Part shown: piece by piece, positions 1 to 6,122 of the stretch
How the letters are laid out: each line of letters begins with the position of its first letter
Position numbering within the stretch: position 1 is the first letter of the stretch
Origin: Claveliimonas sp964652805
GTDB taxonomy: Bacteria; Bacillota; Clostridia; Lachnospirales; Lachnospiraceae
Assembly (NCBI GenBank): GCA_964652805.1
Contig: CAZZBJ010000041.1
Location: forward strand, 1-19,993
Direction: 5' to 3'
Length of the DNA stretch: 19,993 nt
Translations under genes and position numbers: made by a program
The notes under the pieces: model-generated
Database searches by the model: none
What the model saw: only the letters and a program-made list of their open reading frames with translations
Told to the model about the DNA's origin: nothing

Positions 1-40
1 GGAAGGAGTATTACGTGTGATATTTGTAAGGAATTGAATT

Positions 41-943
41 GTGATAAGGTACAAGTGGATAAGTATTGCTGTTGCATTAGTCTTTAAGGACACTTTATTT
101 GTCCGATACTTCATGTTTAGGGATGTTATCTATGAGGGAGATATCTTTCATTATATTTATTGGGGCCTGATGGTTATTATGTCAATATGGTCGACAGAAG
201 CTTGTGAAAAACGAGAATCTTTGTATCATTTTGTCTTCGCCGGAGTTACTCCTGCGATGGCAGTGTTAACAATGAGATGGTTTCTGGCGGGATTCATAAT
301 TGCGAAAATATTGATTGTTATATTTGCAATATACATAATGATAATTAGTATTCAAATCCTCAGGCAAGTGATACGGAAACGAAAAATAGTTTGTTCCTTT
401 TTACAGGCTGTATATAAAAGTGGTTCTGTGGACAGGGGATGGGAGTATAATACCGAAATGCTGTGTATGTGGAAAGAGGGGAACTATGCTGATTTGGAGG
501 ATGAAGAAAAGAAACAGCTATGGCAGGCATTAATTGATATGGAAAGTAACTACTTCGGAATTGAGCCGCCGACAGTAGAAATTGAAACTTACGCTTTCAA
601 TTCAAGAGCTTCCGGGTATTATAACAAAAAAATGAACATTATCAGTATCAAAGACAGTGTGCTGGATTATCCTCGGGAAAATGCGCTGGGCACTTTACTG
701 CATGAAGTAAACCACGCATATACTGTGGCGGTTGCCGATACCGTAGACTGGAAGGATATTGATGATTCTGACAGGCAGCTTAGGATGTATGTAGATGCTT
801 ATGCGTATAAAGAAGCAGAAATCAATTATACATCGATAGAAGAGGATGAGGAAGAGTATTATAATAATGCGCTGGAAATCGCGGCAAGAAACTATGCAGA
901 AGAATGGGAACCCAAATATCTGCAATATATAGATGAGCTTTAG
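41..943 (+). CDS. Membrane-anchored HExxH metallopeptidase-like protein
   Basis: Predicted 300-residue protein of unknown function. Residues about 5-50 and 61-107 are strongly hydrophobic and look like several membrane helices; the rest is a polar, acidic, probably cytoplasmic domain. Residues 221-225 read HEVNH, a match to the HExxH zinc signature, in a helix (GTLLHEVNHAYTVAV) typical of such sites; a third zinc ligand could be Glu258 or Glu260 in YKEAE, which is inference. The start is GTG, with AAGGA eight bases upstream and an in-frame stop at 35-37, so the gene is complete. Its stop overlaps by one base a possible upstream GTG of the next gene, which suggests co-expression. The sequence is AT-richer than the genes after 1626. 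I do not recognise a named family; the peptidase call rests on one motif. An upstream gene may end at the TGA at 18-20, but too little is visible. Confidence 0.6.
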   Translation: MIRYKWISIAVALVFKDTLFVRYFMFRDVIYEGDIFHYIYWGLMVIMSIWSTEACEKRESLYHFVFAGVTPAMAVLTMRWFLAGFIIAKILIVIFAIYIMIISIQILRQVIRKRKIVCSFLQAVYKSGSVDRGWEYNTEMLCMWKEGNYADLEDEEKKQLWQALIDMESNYFGIEPPTVEIETYAFNSRASGYYNKKMNIISIKDSVLDYPRENALGTLLHEVNHAYTVAVADTVDWKDIDDSDRQLRMYVDAYAYKEAEINYTSIEEDEEEYYNNALEIAARNYAEEWEPKYLQYIDEL

Positions 944-975
944 TGACCGGTTGCTTTAAGAAAGAGGGTGTTGTG

Positions 976-1443
976 ATGCTTTATGGCAGATATTTAGAAG
1001 AGGAATCAATCATTGATCAATACCTGGTCGATGTAACAAAAAGAGAAATGAATGATGATGGAGAGGAATACTACATATACGGTATCAAAATCCCTGAACA
1101 ATTTTTATCGATATTCCAGGGGGAACAACTCGTATTGACCAAAGGGTTTGGACGAAAGAATCATTCGATAATTTTAAATATTTTTTTAGGACCAGAATGG
1201 GAGATATTTGAAAAACGGCTTAATGCACTTCCGGTAAGCTCAGATCAATCTGCAAGGAGGATTGCTCATTTTTTTCAAAGCAGCGCACAAGATTCTGAGC
1301 TGACTGATGATGGCAGCATTGTTGTTACGGATTATTTGATTAATGTGGCTGGTATTATTGCCGACCAATGTCTGTTTTTAGTCATTCATCAGGAAGACGG
1401 GATAAGATTTTCTATTGCTCGTAAAGATTTGTTTGAAGACTGA
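976..1443 (+). CDS. Divergent MraZ-like protein (double SpoVT/AbrB-type fold)
   Basis: 155-residue protein whose layout follows MraZ, the two-repeat DNA-binding regulator normally found at the head of the cell-division/cell-wall cluster. Segments that align by eye with MraZ: IKIPEQF (cf. IIPAKF), EQLVLTKGF (cf. FVLTRGL), EWEIFEKRLNALP (cf. EWEILEEKLKKLP), ARRIAHFFQSSAQDSEL (cf. ARAFVRFFFSGATECEL) and a final strand pair ending in a charged tail. The DxxGR motif that follows in each MraZ repeat is degraded (DDGS in the second, not recognisable in the first), so DNA binding may be altered or lost. Start chosen at ATG 976 because AGAGGG lies seven bases upstream; an in-frame GTG at 943 has no such site. 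It follows the metallopeptidase-like gene closely and is not next to rsmH or ftsL, so it is not the canonical mraZ locus. The fold call is from recognition, not a search. Confidence 0.55.
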   Translation: MLYGRYLEEESIIDQYLVDVTKREMNDDGEEYYIYGIKIPEQFLSIFQGEQLVLTKGFGRKNHSIILNIFLGPEWEIFEKRLNALPVSSDQSARRIAHFFQSSAQDSELTDDGSIVVTDYLINVAGIIADQCLFLVIHQEDGIRFSIARKDLFED

Positions 1444-1477
1444 TAAAATATTTACCAGTTGATTGGAGGATAAAAGT

Positions 1478-1599
1478 ATGATATATGCAACAGGATACAC
1501 ATGGGGAACAGGAATGCCTTGCATATCTTTCTAAATGACCTTTTTGAACTGTTCGAGATGATCACAGAAGGCGTGGAAGCCACCTGGCCCAGCTGCTAA
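1478..1599 (+). pseudogene. Short gene remnant or tiny ORF
   Basis: An ATG at 1478 has a good ribosome binding site (GGAGGA, seven bases upstream) but runs only 18 codons to TAA at 1532-1534. An overlapping frame opens at ATG 1501 and reads 32 residues to TAA at 1597, including NDLFELFEMITEGVEATWPSC. The pairing of a strong start signal with an immediate stop and a continuing second frame suggests a truncated or frameshifted gene, but a genuine 18-residue peptide cannot be excluded. The base composition changes from AT-rich to GC-rich within this stretch. No family recognised. Confidence 0.3.
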
Positions 1600-1625
1600 A
1601 TAATAATCAGAAAGAAGAGAACTTT

Positions 1626-2630
1626 ATGCCCAAAGGACAGAACCAGAAACTGAAGTTGTACTATCTCGCAAAGATCATGCTGGAAAAAACAGACGACGAC
1701 CACTACCTGACCATGCCGGAGATCCTGGATGCGCTGCGCTCCTACGAGGTGACGGCGGACCGGAAGAGCATCTACACGGACCTGAGGGACCTGGAGCGCC
1801 TGGGAGTAGAGGTGGAGGGAGAGCCCTGGGGCAGATCCTACCGTTACCATGTGGTGGGCCGGCAGTTCGAGATGCCGGAGCTGAAGCTCCTGGTGGATGC
1901 CATCCAGTCCTCCCGGTTCATCACGGCGAAGAAATCCAACGAGCTCATCCGAAAGCTGGAGAGCCTGGTCAGTGAGTACGAGGCCAGGGAACTGCAGCGC
2001 CAGGTCTACGTGTCCGGCCGGATCAAGACCATGAACGAGAGTATCTACTATACGGTGGACGCCATCTACAGCGCCATTGCCAGCAACAGGCAGATTTTGT
2101 TTCAGTATTTTCAATGGAATGTGAAAAAGGAGATGGAGCTGCGCCACAGCGGCGCCTTCTACAGGATCAGTCCCTGGGGCCTTGCCTGGGACAATGAGAA
2201 TTACTATCTGGTGGGCTACGACTCGGAGGCGGGTATGATCAAGCACTACCGGGTGGACAAGATGCTGCACATCCGGATGTCCGACGAGGAGCGAGAGGGA
2301 AAAGAGCACTTCAGCGGGCTGGATATGGCGGCTTACACGAAGAAGAGCTTCGGCATGTTCGGCGGGCAGGAGGAGCAGGTGAAGCTGCTTGTGCACAACC
2401 GCCTGGCCGGGGTGATCATAGACCGGTTCGGGAAGGATGTCATGATGATACCGGCGGATGAGGAGCATTTCACAGTCCACGTGGACGTGGTGGTGAGCGG
2501 TCAGTTTATCAGCTGGGTCTTCTCCCTGGGAGATGAGGTGAAGATTTTGGGGCCGGAGCCTGTGGTGGAGCAGGTGAACCGGGAGATCAGCAGGCTCATG
2601 GAGCAGTACGGGATCGGCGGTCAGCTTTAG
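1626..2630 (+). CDS. WYL-domain transcriptional regulator (HTH_11 + WYL)
   Basis: 334-residue regulator. An N-terminal winged helix-turn-helix (residues about 8-75, with TADRKSIYTDLRDLERLG as the recognition region) is followed by a WYL domain around 140-217, in which ISPWGLAWDNENYYLVGY and HYRVDKM carry the conserved Trp/Tyr/Leu cluster and the basic ligand-contact residues, and by a C-terminal extension of about 100 residues typical of the family. WYL proteins sense a ligand, in some cases a nucleotide or nucleic acid, and act as repressors or activators; the ligand here is unknown. A modest ribosome binding site (AGAAGAG) lies six bases before ATG 1626. It is the first GC-rich gene after the AT-rich left end. 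The nearest downstream genes are the 33-residue protein and the ABC transporter operon, either of which could be its target, but no operator was identified. Confidence 0.88.
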   Translation: MPKGQNQKLKLYYLAKIMLEKTDDDHYLTMPEILDALRSYEVTADRKSIYTDLRDLERLGVEVEGEPWGRSYRYHVVGRQFEMPELKLLVDAIQSSRFITAKKSNELIRKLESLVSEYEARELQRQVYVSGRIKTMNESIYYTVDAIYSAIASNRQILFQYFQWNVKKEMELRHSGAFYRISPWGLAWDNENYYLVGYDSEAGMIKHYRVDKMLHIRMSDEEREGKEHFSGLDMAAYTKKSFGMFGGQEEQVKLLVHNRLAGVIIDRFGKDVMMIPADEEHFTVHVDVVVSGQFISWVFSLGDEVKILGPEPVVEQVNREISRLMEQYGIGGQL

Positions 2631-2665
2631 CGGGGCGACCTGGATTATAAAGGTGGCATTTTTAT

Positions 2666-2737
2666 AGGACAGCTTCTGGATTACACTGAGTTTAAAGATA
2701 AGAAAAAACTTAGTTGTGGAAAGGAGCTGTTCTTTTT
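2666..2737 (+). promoter_or_regulatory. Nested stem-loop in leader of the small ORF
   Basis: Two nested inverted repeats precede the small gene at 2738. The outer arms are AGGACAGCT (2666-2674) and AGCTGTTCT (2725-2733), nine pairs including one G-U. The inner arms are ACTGAGTTT (2684-2692) and AAACTTAGT (2707-2715), nine pairs including one G-U. A run of five T follows at 2733-2737. The outer right arm overlaps the end of the ribosome binding site AAGGAG (2721-2726). It could be an attenuator, a translation-masking hairpin, or the terminator of the WYL gene; function is inferred from structure only. Confidence 0.35.
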
Positions 2738-2839
2738 ATGAAGGGTTACAATACAGACAAAGGCTATATGGGATATGTGGAAGGCAGCTACATGCTGTTC
2801 GCCAGCGAGGAAGAGTACTACGATTACATGGAAGACTAG
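2738..2839 (+). CDS. 33-residue tyrosine-rich small protein
   Basis: Short ORF with a clear AAGGAG ribosome binding site (2721-2726, 11 bases before the ATG) and a stop followed within about 30 bases by an intrinsic terminator. The peptide begins MKGYNTDKGYMGYVEG and ends in an acidic EEEYYDYMED tail. Seven of 33 residues are Tyr; there is no Cys and no hydrophobic membrane segment, so it is probably a small soluble acidic peptide. It has the look of short hypothetical proteins seen in Lachnospiraceae genomes, but I cannot name a family or a function. Having its own leader structure, ribosome binding site and terminator argues that it is expressed. It sits between the WYL regulator and the ABC transporter operon. 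Confidence 0.6.
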   Translation: MKGYNTDKGYMGYVEGSYMLFASEEEYYDYMED

Positions 2840-2870
2840 AGGGGAAAAGAATAAGGAATAAAAATTTGCA

Positions 2871-2914
2871 GGAGGTCAGTCTGTTTTATAAAAATAGATT
2901 GACTTCTCTTTTTT
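2871..2914 (+). terminator. Intrinsic terminator after the small ORF
   Basis: Arms GAGGTCAGTCT (2872-2882) and AGATTGACTTC (2896-2906) pair over 11 bases with two G-U pairs, a 13-base loop, and a following TCTCTTTTTT run. It closes the WYL/small-ORF unit. Its right arm contains the -35 box of the next promoter. Confidence 0.75.
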
Positions 2915-2927
2915 GGCGTTGTATACT
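2899..2927 (+). promoter_or_regulatory. Promoter of the ABC transporter operon
   Basis: TTGACT (2899-2904), a 17-base spacer and TATACT (2922-2927), one mismatch each from the vegetative sigma-A consensus. Start of transcription is predicted near 2934, giving a leader of about 68 bases to the ATG at 3002. The -35 box lies inside the 3' arm of the preceding terminator. Confidence 0.72.
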
Positions 2928-3001
2928 TACTTTCGTAGACGACTTTCACACAGTGAAGCGAGAAATTTTTAAAGCACAAAAGCGACGGGGAGGAATAAGA
3001 G

Positions 3002-4018
3002 ATGAAATGGAAAAAAGCAACAGCAATTCTGATGGTAATGGCAATGACTGCCGGCCTTGCGGCCTGCGGCAGCGAGTCGTCGTCAGACAGCAGTGAGAGC
3101 GAGGGAGGATCAGACGGATCTGAGAAATATGTAATCGGTATCTGCCAGCAGATGGAGCACCCGTCACTGGACGATGCGACAGCCGGCTTCCAGGACGCCT
3201 GCAGGGAGCTGTTCGGCGAGGACAATGTGGAATTTGACGTGCAGAACGCACAGGGTGAGCAGACTATGTGTTCCACTATCATGAATAATTTTATTTCCTC
3301 TGATGTGGATCTGATCCTGGCAAACGCCACTCTGCCTCTTCAGACAGCGGCTCAGGCGACAGCGGACATCCCCATTCTGGGCACATCCGTGACAGACTAC
3401 GGCAGCGCTCTTGGCATAGACGACTGGACAGGGACAACAGGAGTCAATATCTCGGGGACAAGCGACCTGGCCCCTATCTCCGAGCAGGAGGACGTGATGA
3501 TGGAGCTTCTGCCGGACGTGAAGACAGTGGGTATCCTCTACTGCTCTGCAGAGTCCAACTCCAAGTACCAGGCAGAGATGTTCGAGAAGGAGCTGGAGGA
3601 GGACGGCGTGGAGTACAAGGAGTACACAGTGGCGGATTCCAATGAGATCCAGTCAGTAGTGACAAACGCGGTGCAGGAGGTGGACGCCATCTACATTCCG
3701 ACAGACAACACCATGGCGGCCAACCCGGGCATCATCGACAATATCTGCCGTCCGGCAAAAATCCCGGTGATTGCCAGCGAACAGGGCACATGCAGCGTGG
3801 CGGGCATTGCAACCCTGTGCATCAGCTACTATGAACTTGGACGCACCACGGGCGAGATGGCCTATGACATCCTTGCGAACGGGGAAGATATTACAACTAT
3901 GGAAGTAAGAACAGCGCCGGAGCCGACCAAGATGTACAATCCCGAGATTTGCGAGGAGCTTGGCATCACTGTTCCGGAGGGATATGAGCCCATCGAGTCC
4001 TCATCCACTGCAGAATAA
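3002..4018 (+). CDS. ABC transporter substrate-binding lipoprotein (TrpX-like, PF04392 type)
   Basis: 338-residue exported lipoprotein. A basic start and hydrophobic stretch lead to the lipobox LAAC with the lipidated Cys22, followed by a Ser/Gly/Glu linker (about 23-40). The mature part begins KYVIGICQQMEHPSLDDATAGF, matching the ABC_sub_bind family, and shows its two alternating lobes with landmarks such as VGILYCSAESNSKYQ, AIYIPTDNTM and the hinge-proximal SYYELGRTTGEMAYDIL. Family members bind small amino-acid-like solutes; TrpX in streptococci is linked to tryptophan, but the ligand here cannot be read from sequence. The start has GGGGAGG eight bases upstream. It is first of three transporter genes; the permease begins 23 bases after its stop. 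No T-box or riboswitch is visible in the short leader, so regulation may come from the nearby WYL protein (inference). Confidence 0.9.
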   Translation: MKWKKATAILMVMAMTAGLAACGSESSSDSSESEGGSDGSEKYVIGICQQMEHPSLDDATAGFQDACRELFGEDNVEFDVQNAQGEQTMCSTIMNNFISSDVDLILANATLPLQTAAQATADIPILGTSVTDYGSALGIDDWTGTTGVNISGTSDLAPISEQEDVMMELLPDVKTVGILYCSAESNSKYQAEMFEKELEEDGVEYKEYTVADSNEIQSVVTNAVQEVDAIYIPTDNTMAANPGIIDNICRPAKIPVIASEQGTCSVAGIATLCISYYELGRTTGEMAYDILANGEDITTMEVRTAPEPTKMYNPEICEELGITVPEGYEPIESSSTAE

Positions 4019-4041
4019 GAGTAGAAAGGCAGAGACAAAAA

Positions 4042-4980
4042 ATGATAGCAGAATATTTTCTTTCCCTGGATCCTCTGGCATTGCTTCGGGCAATGCCGGG
4101 AACAGCGGCACAGGGCATTATATGGGGGATTATGGCGCTGGGAGTTTACATTACTTTCCGCATCCTGGATTTTCCGGATCTTACGGTGGACGGTTCCCTG
4201 GCCACCGGAGCGGCCACGGCGGTCATGCTGATACAGGGCGGGATGAGCCCGGCGCTTTCCCTCGTGTTCTCGCTGCTGGCCGGCATGGCGGCGGGCATGG
4301 TTACCGGCCTTCTCCACACCGGCCTTGGTATACCAGGGATTCTGGCCAGCATCCTGACTCAGGTGTCCCTGTATTCCGTGAACCTTGGCATCATGGGGAA
4401 GTCCAACCAGGGCATCAGCCTGACCCAGCAGGGACTGGTGGCTTCCTCCAGGTATGTGACAGGAGATGGCAGAATGTGCTTCTTCTTGAAACTGATCGTG
4501 GGATGCCTGCTCCTGGTGGCTATCGTCTACTGGTTCTTCGGGACTGAGACGGGCGCCGCCATCAGAGCCACAGGCTGCAATCCCCAGATGGCCCGCGCCC
4601 AGGGTATCAACACCAACTACACCAAGGTGCTGGCGCTGACCATATCCAACGGTCTGGTAGGCCTGTGCGGCGGCATCCTGGCCCAGTACCAGGGAGCTGC
4701 GGACGTAAATATGGGCAGGGGTGCCATTGTCATCGGACTGGCAGCTGTGATCATCAGCGAGGTGATATTTGGAAAGCTCTGCGCGGGCAGGAAGATTGCC
4801 TTTGCCTACACGCTGGCGGCTGTGTTCGTGGGGGCGATCCTCTACTACGTGGCCTATGCGCTGGTGCTCTGGCTGAAGATGCCTTCAGATTATATGAAAC
4901 TGTTCTCCGCACTTGTGGTTGCGGTGTTCCTGGCCGTGCCCTATCTGAAAGGCCGCTGGGCAGTGAGAAGGAGGGCCTAG
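4042..4980 (+). CDS. ABC transporter permease (TrpY-like, BPD_transp_2)
   Basis: 312-residue polytopic membrane protein of the LivH/RbsC-like permease family. Many hydrophobic helices span the chain (for example around 22-40, 55-92, 150-175, 195-225, 245-300). The segment ILDFPDLTVDGSLATGAA near residues 41-58 is characteristic of the subfamily that accompanies PF04392 binding proteins, and GCNPQMARAQGINTNYTKVLALTISNGLVGLCGG around 173-210 corresponds to the cytoplasmic coupling loop that contacts the ATPase and the helix after it. It would form the transmembrane channel of the importer, probably as a dimer. Its ribosome binding site is weak (AGAAAGGCAG), consistent with translation coupled to the upstream gene. 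The stop is three bases before the ATG of the ATPase gene. Substrate unknown. Confidence 0.9.
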   Translation: MIAEYFLSLDPLALLRAMPGTAAQGIIWGIMALGVYITFRILDFPDLTVDGSLATGAATAVMLIQGGMSPALSLVFSLLAGMAAGMVTGLLHTGLGIPGILASILTQVSLYSVNLGIMGKSNQGISLTQQGLVASSRYVTGDGRMCFFLKLIVGCLLLVAIVYWFFGTETGAAIRATGCNPQMARAQGINTNYTKVLALTISNGLVGLCGGILAQYQGAADVNMGRGAIVIGLAAVIISEVIFGKLCAGRKIAFAYTLAAVFVGAILYYVAYALVLWLKMPSDYMKLFSALVVAVFLAVPYLKGRWAVRRRA

Positions 4981-4983
4981 GAA

Positions 4984-5787
4984 ATGGGATACATGCTTGA
5001 GATCAAAAACATTCACAAGACATTCAACAAGGGGACCATCAATGAGAAGAAAGCTCTCGACGGGGTGGATTTGAACCTGAACCCGGGAGATTTCGTGACG
5101 ATCATCGGCGGCAACGGGGCCGGAAAGTCCACTGCCCTAAATGCCGTTGCAGGCACCTGGCTTGTGGACGAGGGGAAGATTGTCATAGATGGAGTGGATA
5201 TTACCCGGCTGCCGGAGCACAAAAGAGCCGTCTATCTGGGGCGGGTGTTCCAGGATCCCATGACCGGCACAGCCTCCACCATGTCTATTGAGGAGAACAT
5301 GGCCATTGCTGCAAGGAGAGGGCAGAGAAGAGGGCTTCGGTGGGGAATCTCCAGAAAAGAGCGGGAAGAATTCAAGAAAAAGCTGGGAGCTTTGGGCCTG
5401 GGGCTAGAGGAGCGCATCTCCACCAAGGTGGGGCTTCTGTCCGGGGGACAGAGGCAGGCGGTGACCCTCCTCATGGCTGCCGTCAAGAAGCCGAAGCTTT
5501 TGCTCCTGGATGAGCACACAGCGGCTCTGGACCCCAAGACAGCGAAGAAGGTGCTGGAGATTTCTGACAAAATTATCGAGGAAAATCAGCTCACAGCCAT
5601 GATGGTCACCCACAATATGAAGGACGCCATCGCCCACGGTAACCGTCTCATCATGATGCACGAGGGACGCGTCATCTACGACGTGTCCGGGGAGGAGAAA
5701 CGGCAGCTCCACGTGTCCGATCTGCTGAAGAAATTCGAGGAGGTCAGCGGCGGAGAGCTGGACAACGACAGGATGATGCTGGGATAG
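4984..5787 (+). CDS. ABC transporter ATP-binding protein (TrpZ-like)
   Basis: 267-residue ATPase that powers the importer encoded just upstream. All core motifs are intact: Walker A GGNGAGKST (42-50), Q-loop Gln90 in VFQDP, signature LSGGQ (152-156), Walker B LLLLDE (172-177) and switch His210 in VTHNM. The usual chemistry-competent Glu177 is present. AAGGAGGG lies eight bases before the ATG at 4984; a second in-frame ATG at 4993 is less well placed. The insert QRRGLRWGISRKEREEF around 114-130 is typical of ATPases paired with this permease class. It is the last gene of the three-gene operon; a long AT-rich inverted repeat about 230 bases downstream is the likely transcription end. Confidence 0.93.
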   Translation: MGYMLEIKNIHKTFNKGTINEKKALDGVDLNLNPGDFVTIIGGNGAGKSTALNAVAGTWLVDEGKIVIDGVDITRLPEHKRAVYLGRVFQDPMTGTASTMSIEENMAIAARRGQRRGLRWGISRKEREEFKKKLGALGLGLEERISTKVGLLSGGQRQAVTLLMAAVKKPKLLLLDEHTAALDPKTAKKVLEISDKIIEENQLTAMMVTHNMKDAIAHGNRLIMMHEGRVIYDVSGEEKRQLHVSDLLKKFEEVSGGELDNDRMMLG

Positions 5788-5797
5788 AGCGCAGAGA

Positions 5798-5968
5798 ATG
5801 TTGGAAGATGTGGAGTCAAATAAGAGTGCTTTTTATAATATAGATACAGATACGGGAGAAGATCAAAGCCTACAGCCGGCAGATTTCTATAATGATATTT
5901 CTGGACAAGAAGAGGCTGGTTTTTCTATGAGTGGGGCGCTTGGTGGTACGTATTTCTATTTACAATGA
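5798..5968 (+). CDS. Possible 56-residue ORF or gene remnant
   Basis: An ORF begins ATG TTG GAA GAT ten bases after the ATPase stop and reads 56 codons; it includes DFYNDISGQEEAG and ends GALGGTYFYLQ. It is acidic, has no membrane segment and no clear ribosome binding site. Its AT-rich codon use differs from the transporter genes. It may be the surviving 3' part of a lost gene. The rest of the gap from 5788 to 6122 holds only the inverted repeat at 6013-6082. No family recognised. Confidence 0.25.
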   Translation: MLEDVESNKSAFYNIDTDTGEDQSLQPADFYNDISGQEEAGFSMSGALGGTYFYLQ

Positions 5969-6012
5969 TTATCATGAAATGTTTCATTACAACAATAAAA
6001 TAGTATAGGTAT

Positions 6013-6082
6013 AAAAATAAGCATATATTGTGAAGCTTGTCTGTTAATAACATCCAAAATTCGCAAATATATGCTTATTTTT
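6013..6082. terminator. Long AT-rich inverted repeat, bidirectional terminator
   Basis: Perfect 17-base arms AAAAATAAGCATATATT (6013-6029) and AATATATGCTTATTTTT (6066-6082) are separated by 36 bases. Each strand ends in a T run after the stem, so the element can stop transcription from the + strand transporter operon and from the - strand glgCD operon, which converge here. The loop is long for a terminator, so a mobile-element relic is a minor alternative. Confidence 0.6.
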
Positions 6083-6122
6083 GTGTTGTGAGTTTTTGTG
6101 AAATAAAGTAGCCGGTAAAGGT

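Noticed and set aside
1..87. Cys-rich frame (CDICKELNCDK...YCCCISL) running in from the left edge
   Set aside because: No start in the window and it overlaps the 300-residue gene by about 45 bases; another frame ends in KEYYV at 18-20 and is equally likely to be the tail of an upstream gene.
1596..2480. 294-codon open frame on the - strand opposite the WYL gene
   Set aside because: Low-complexity His/Leu/Val composition with no domain, entirely antisense to a clear WYL regulator; an effect of GC-rich codon use.
2928..3001. T-box or riboswitch in the ABC transporter leader
   Set aside because: The leader is only about 68 bases and shows no T-box sequence, no terminator/antiterminator pair and no known aptamer core.
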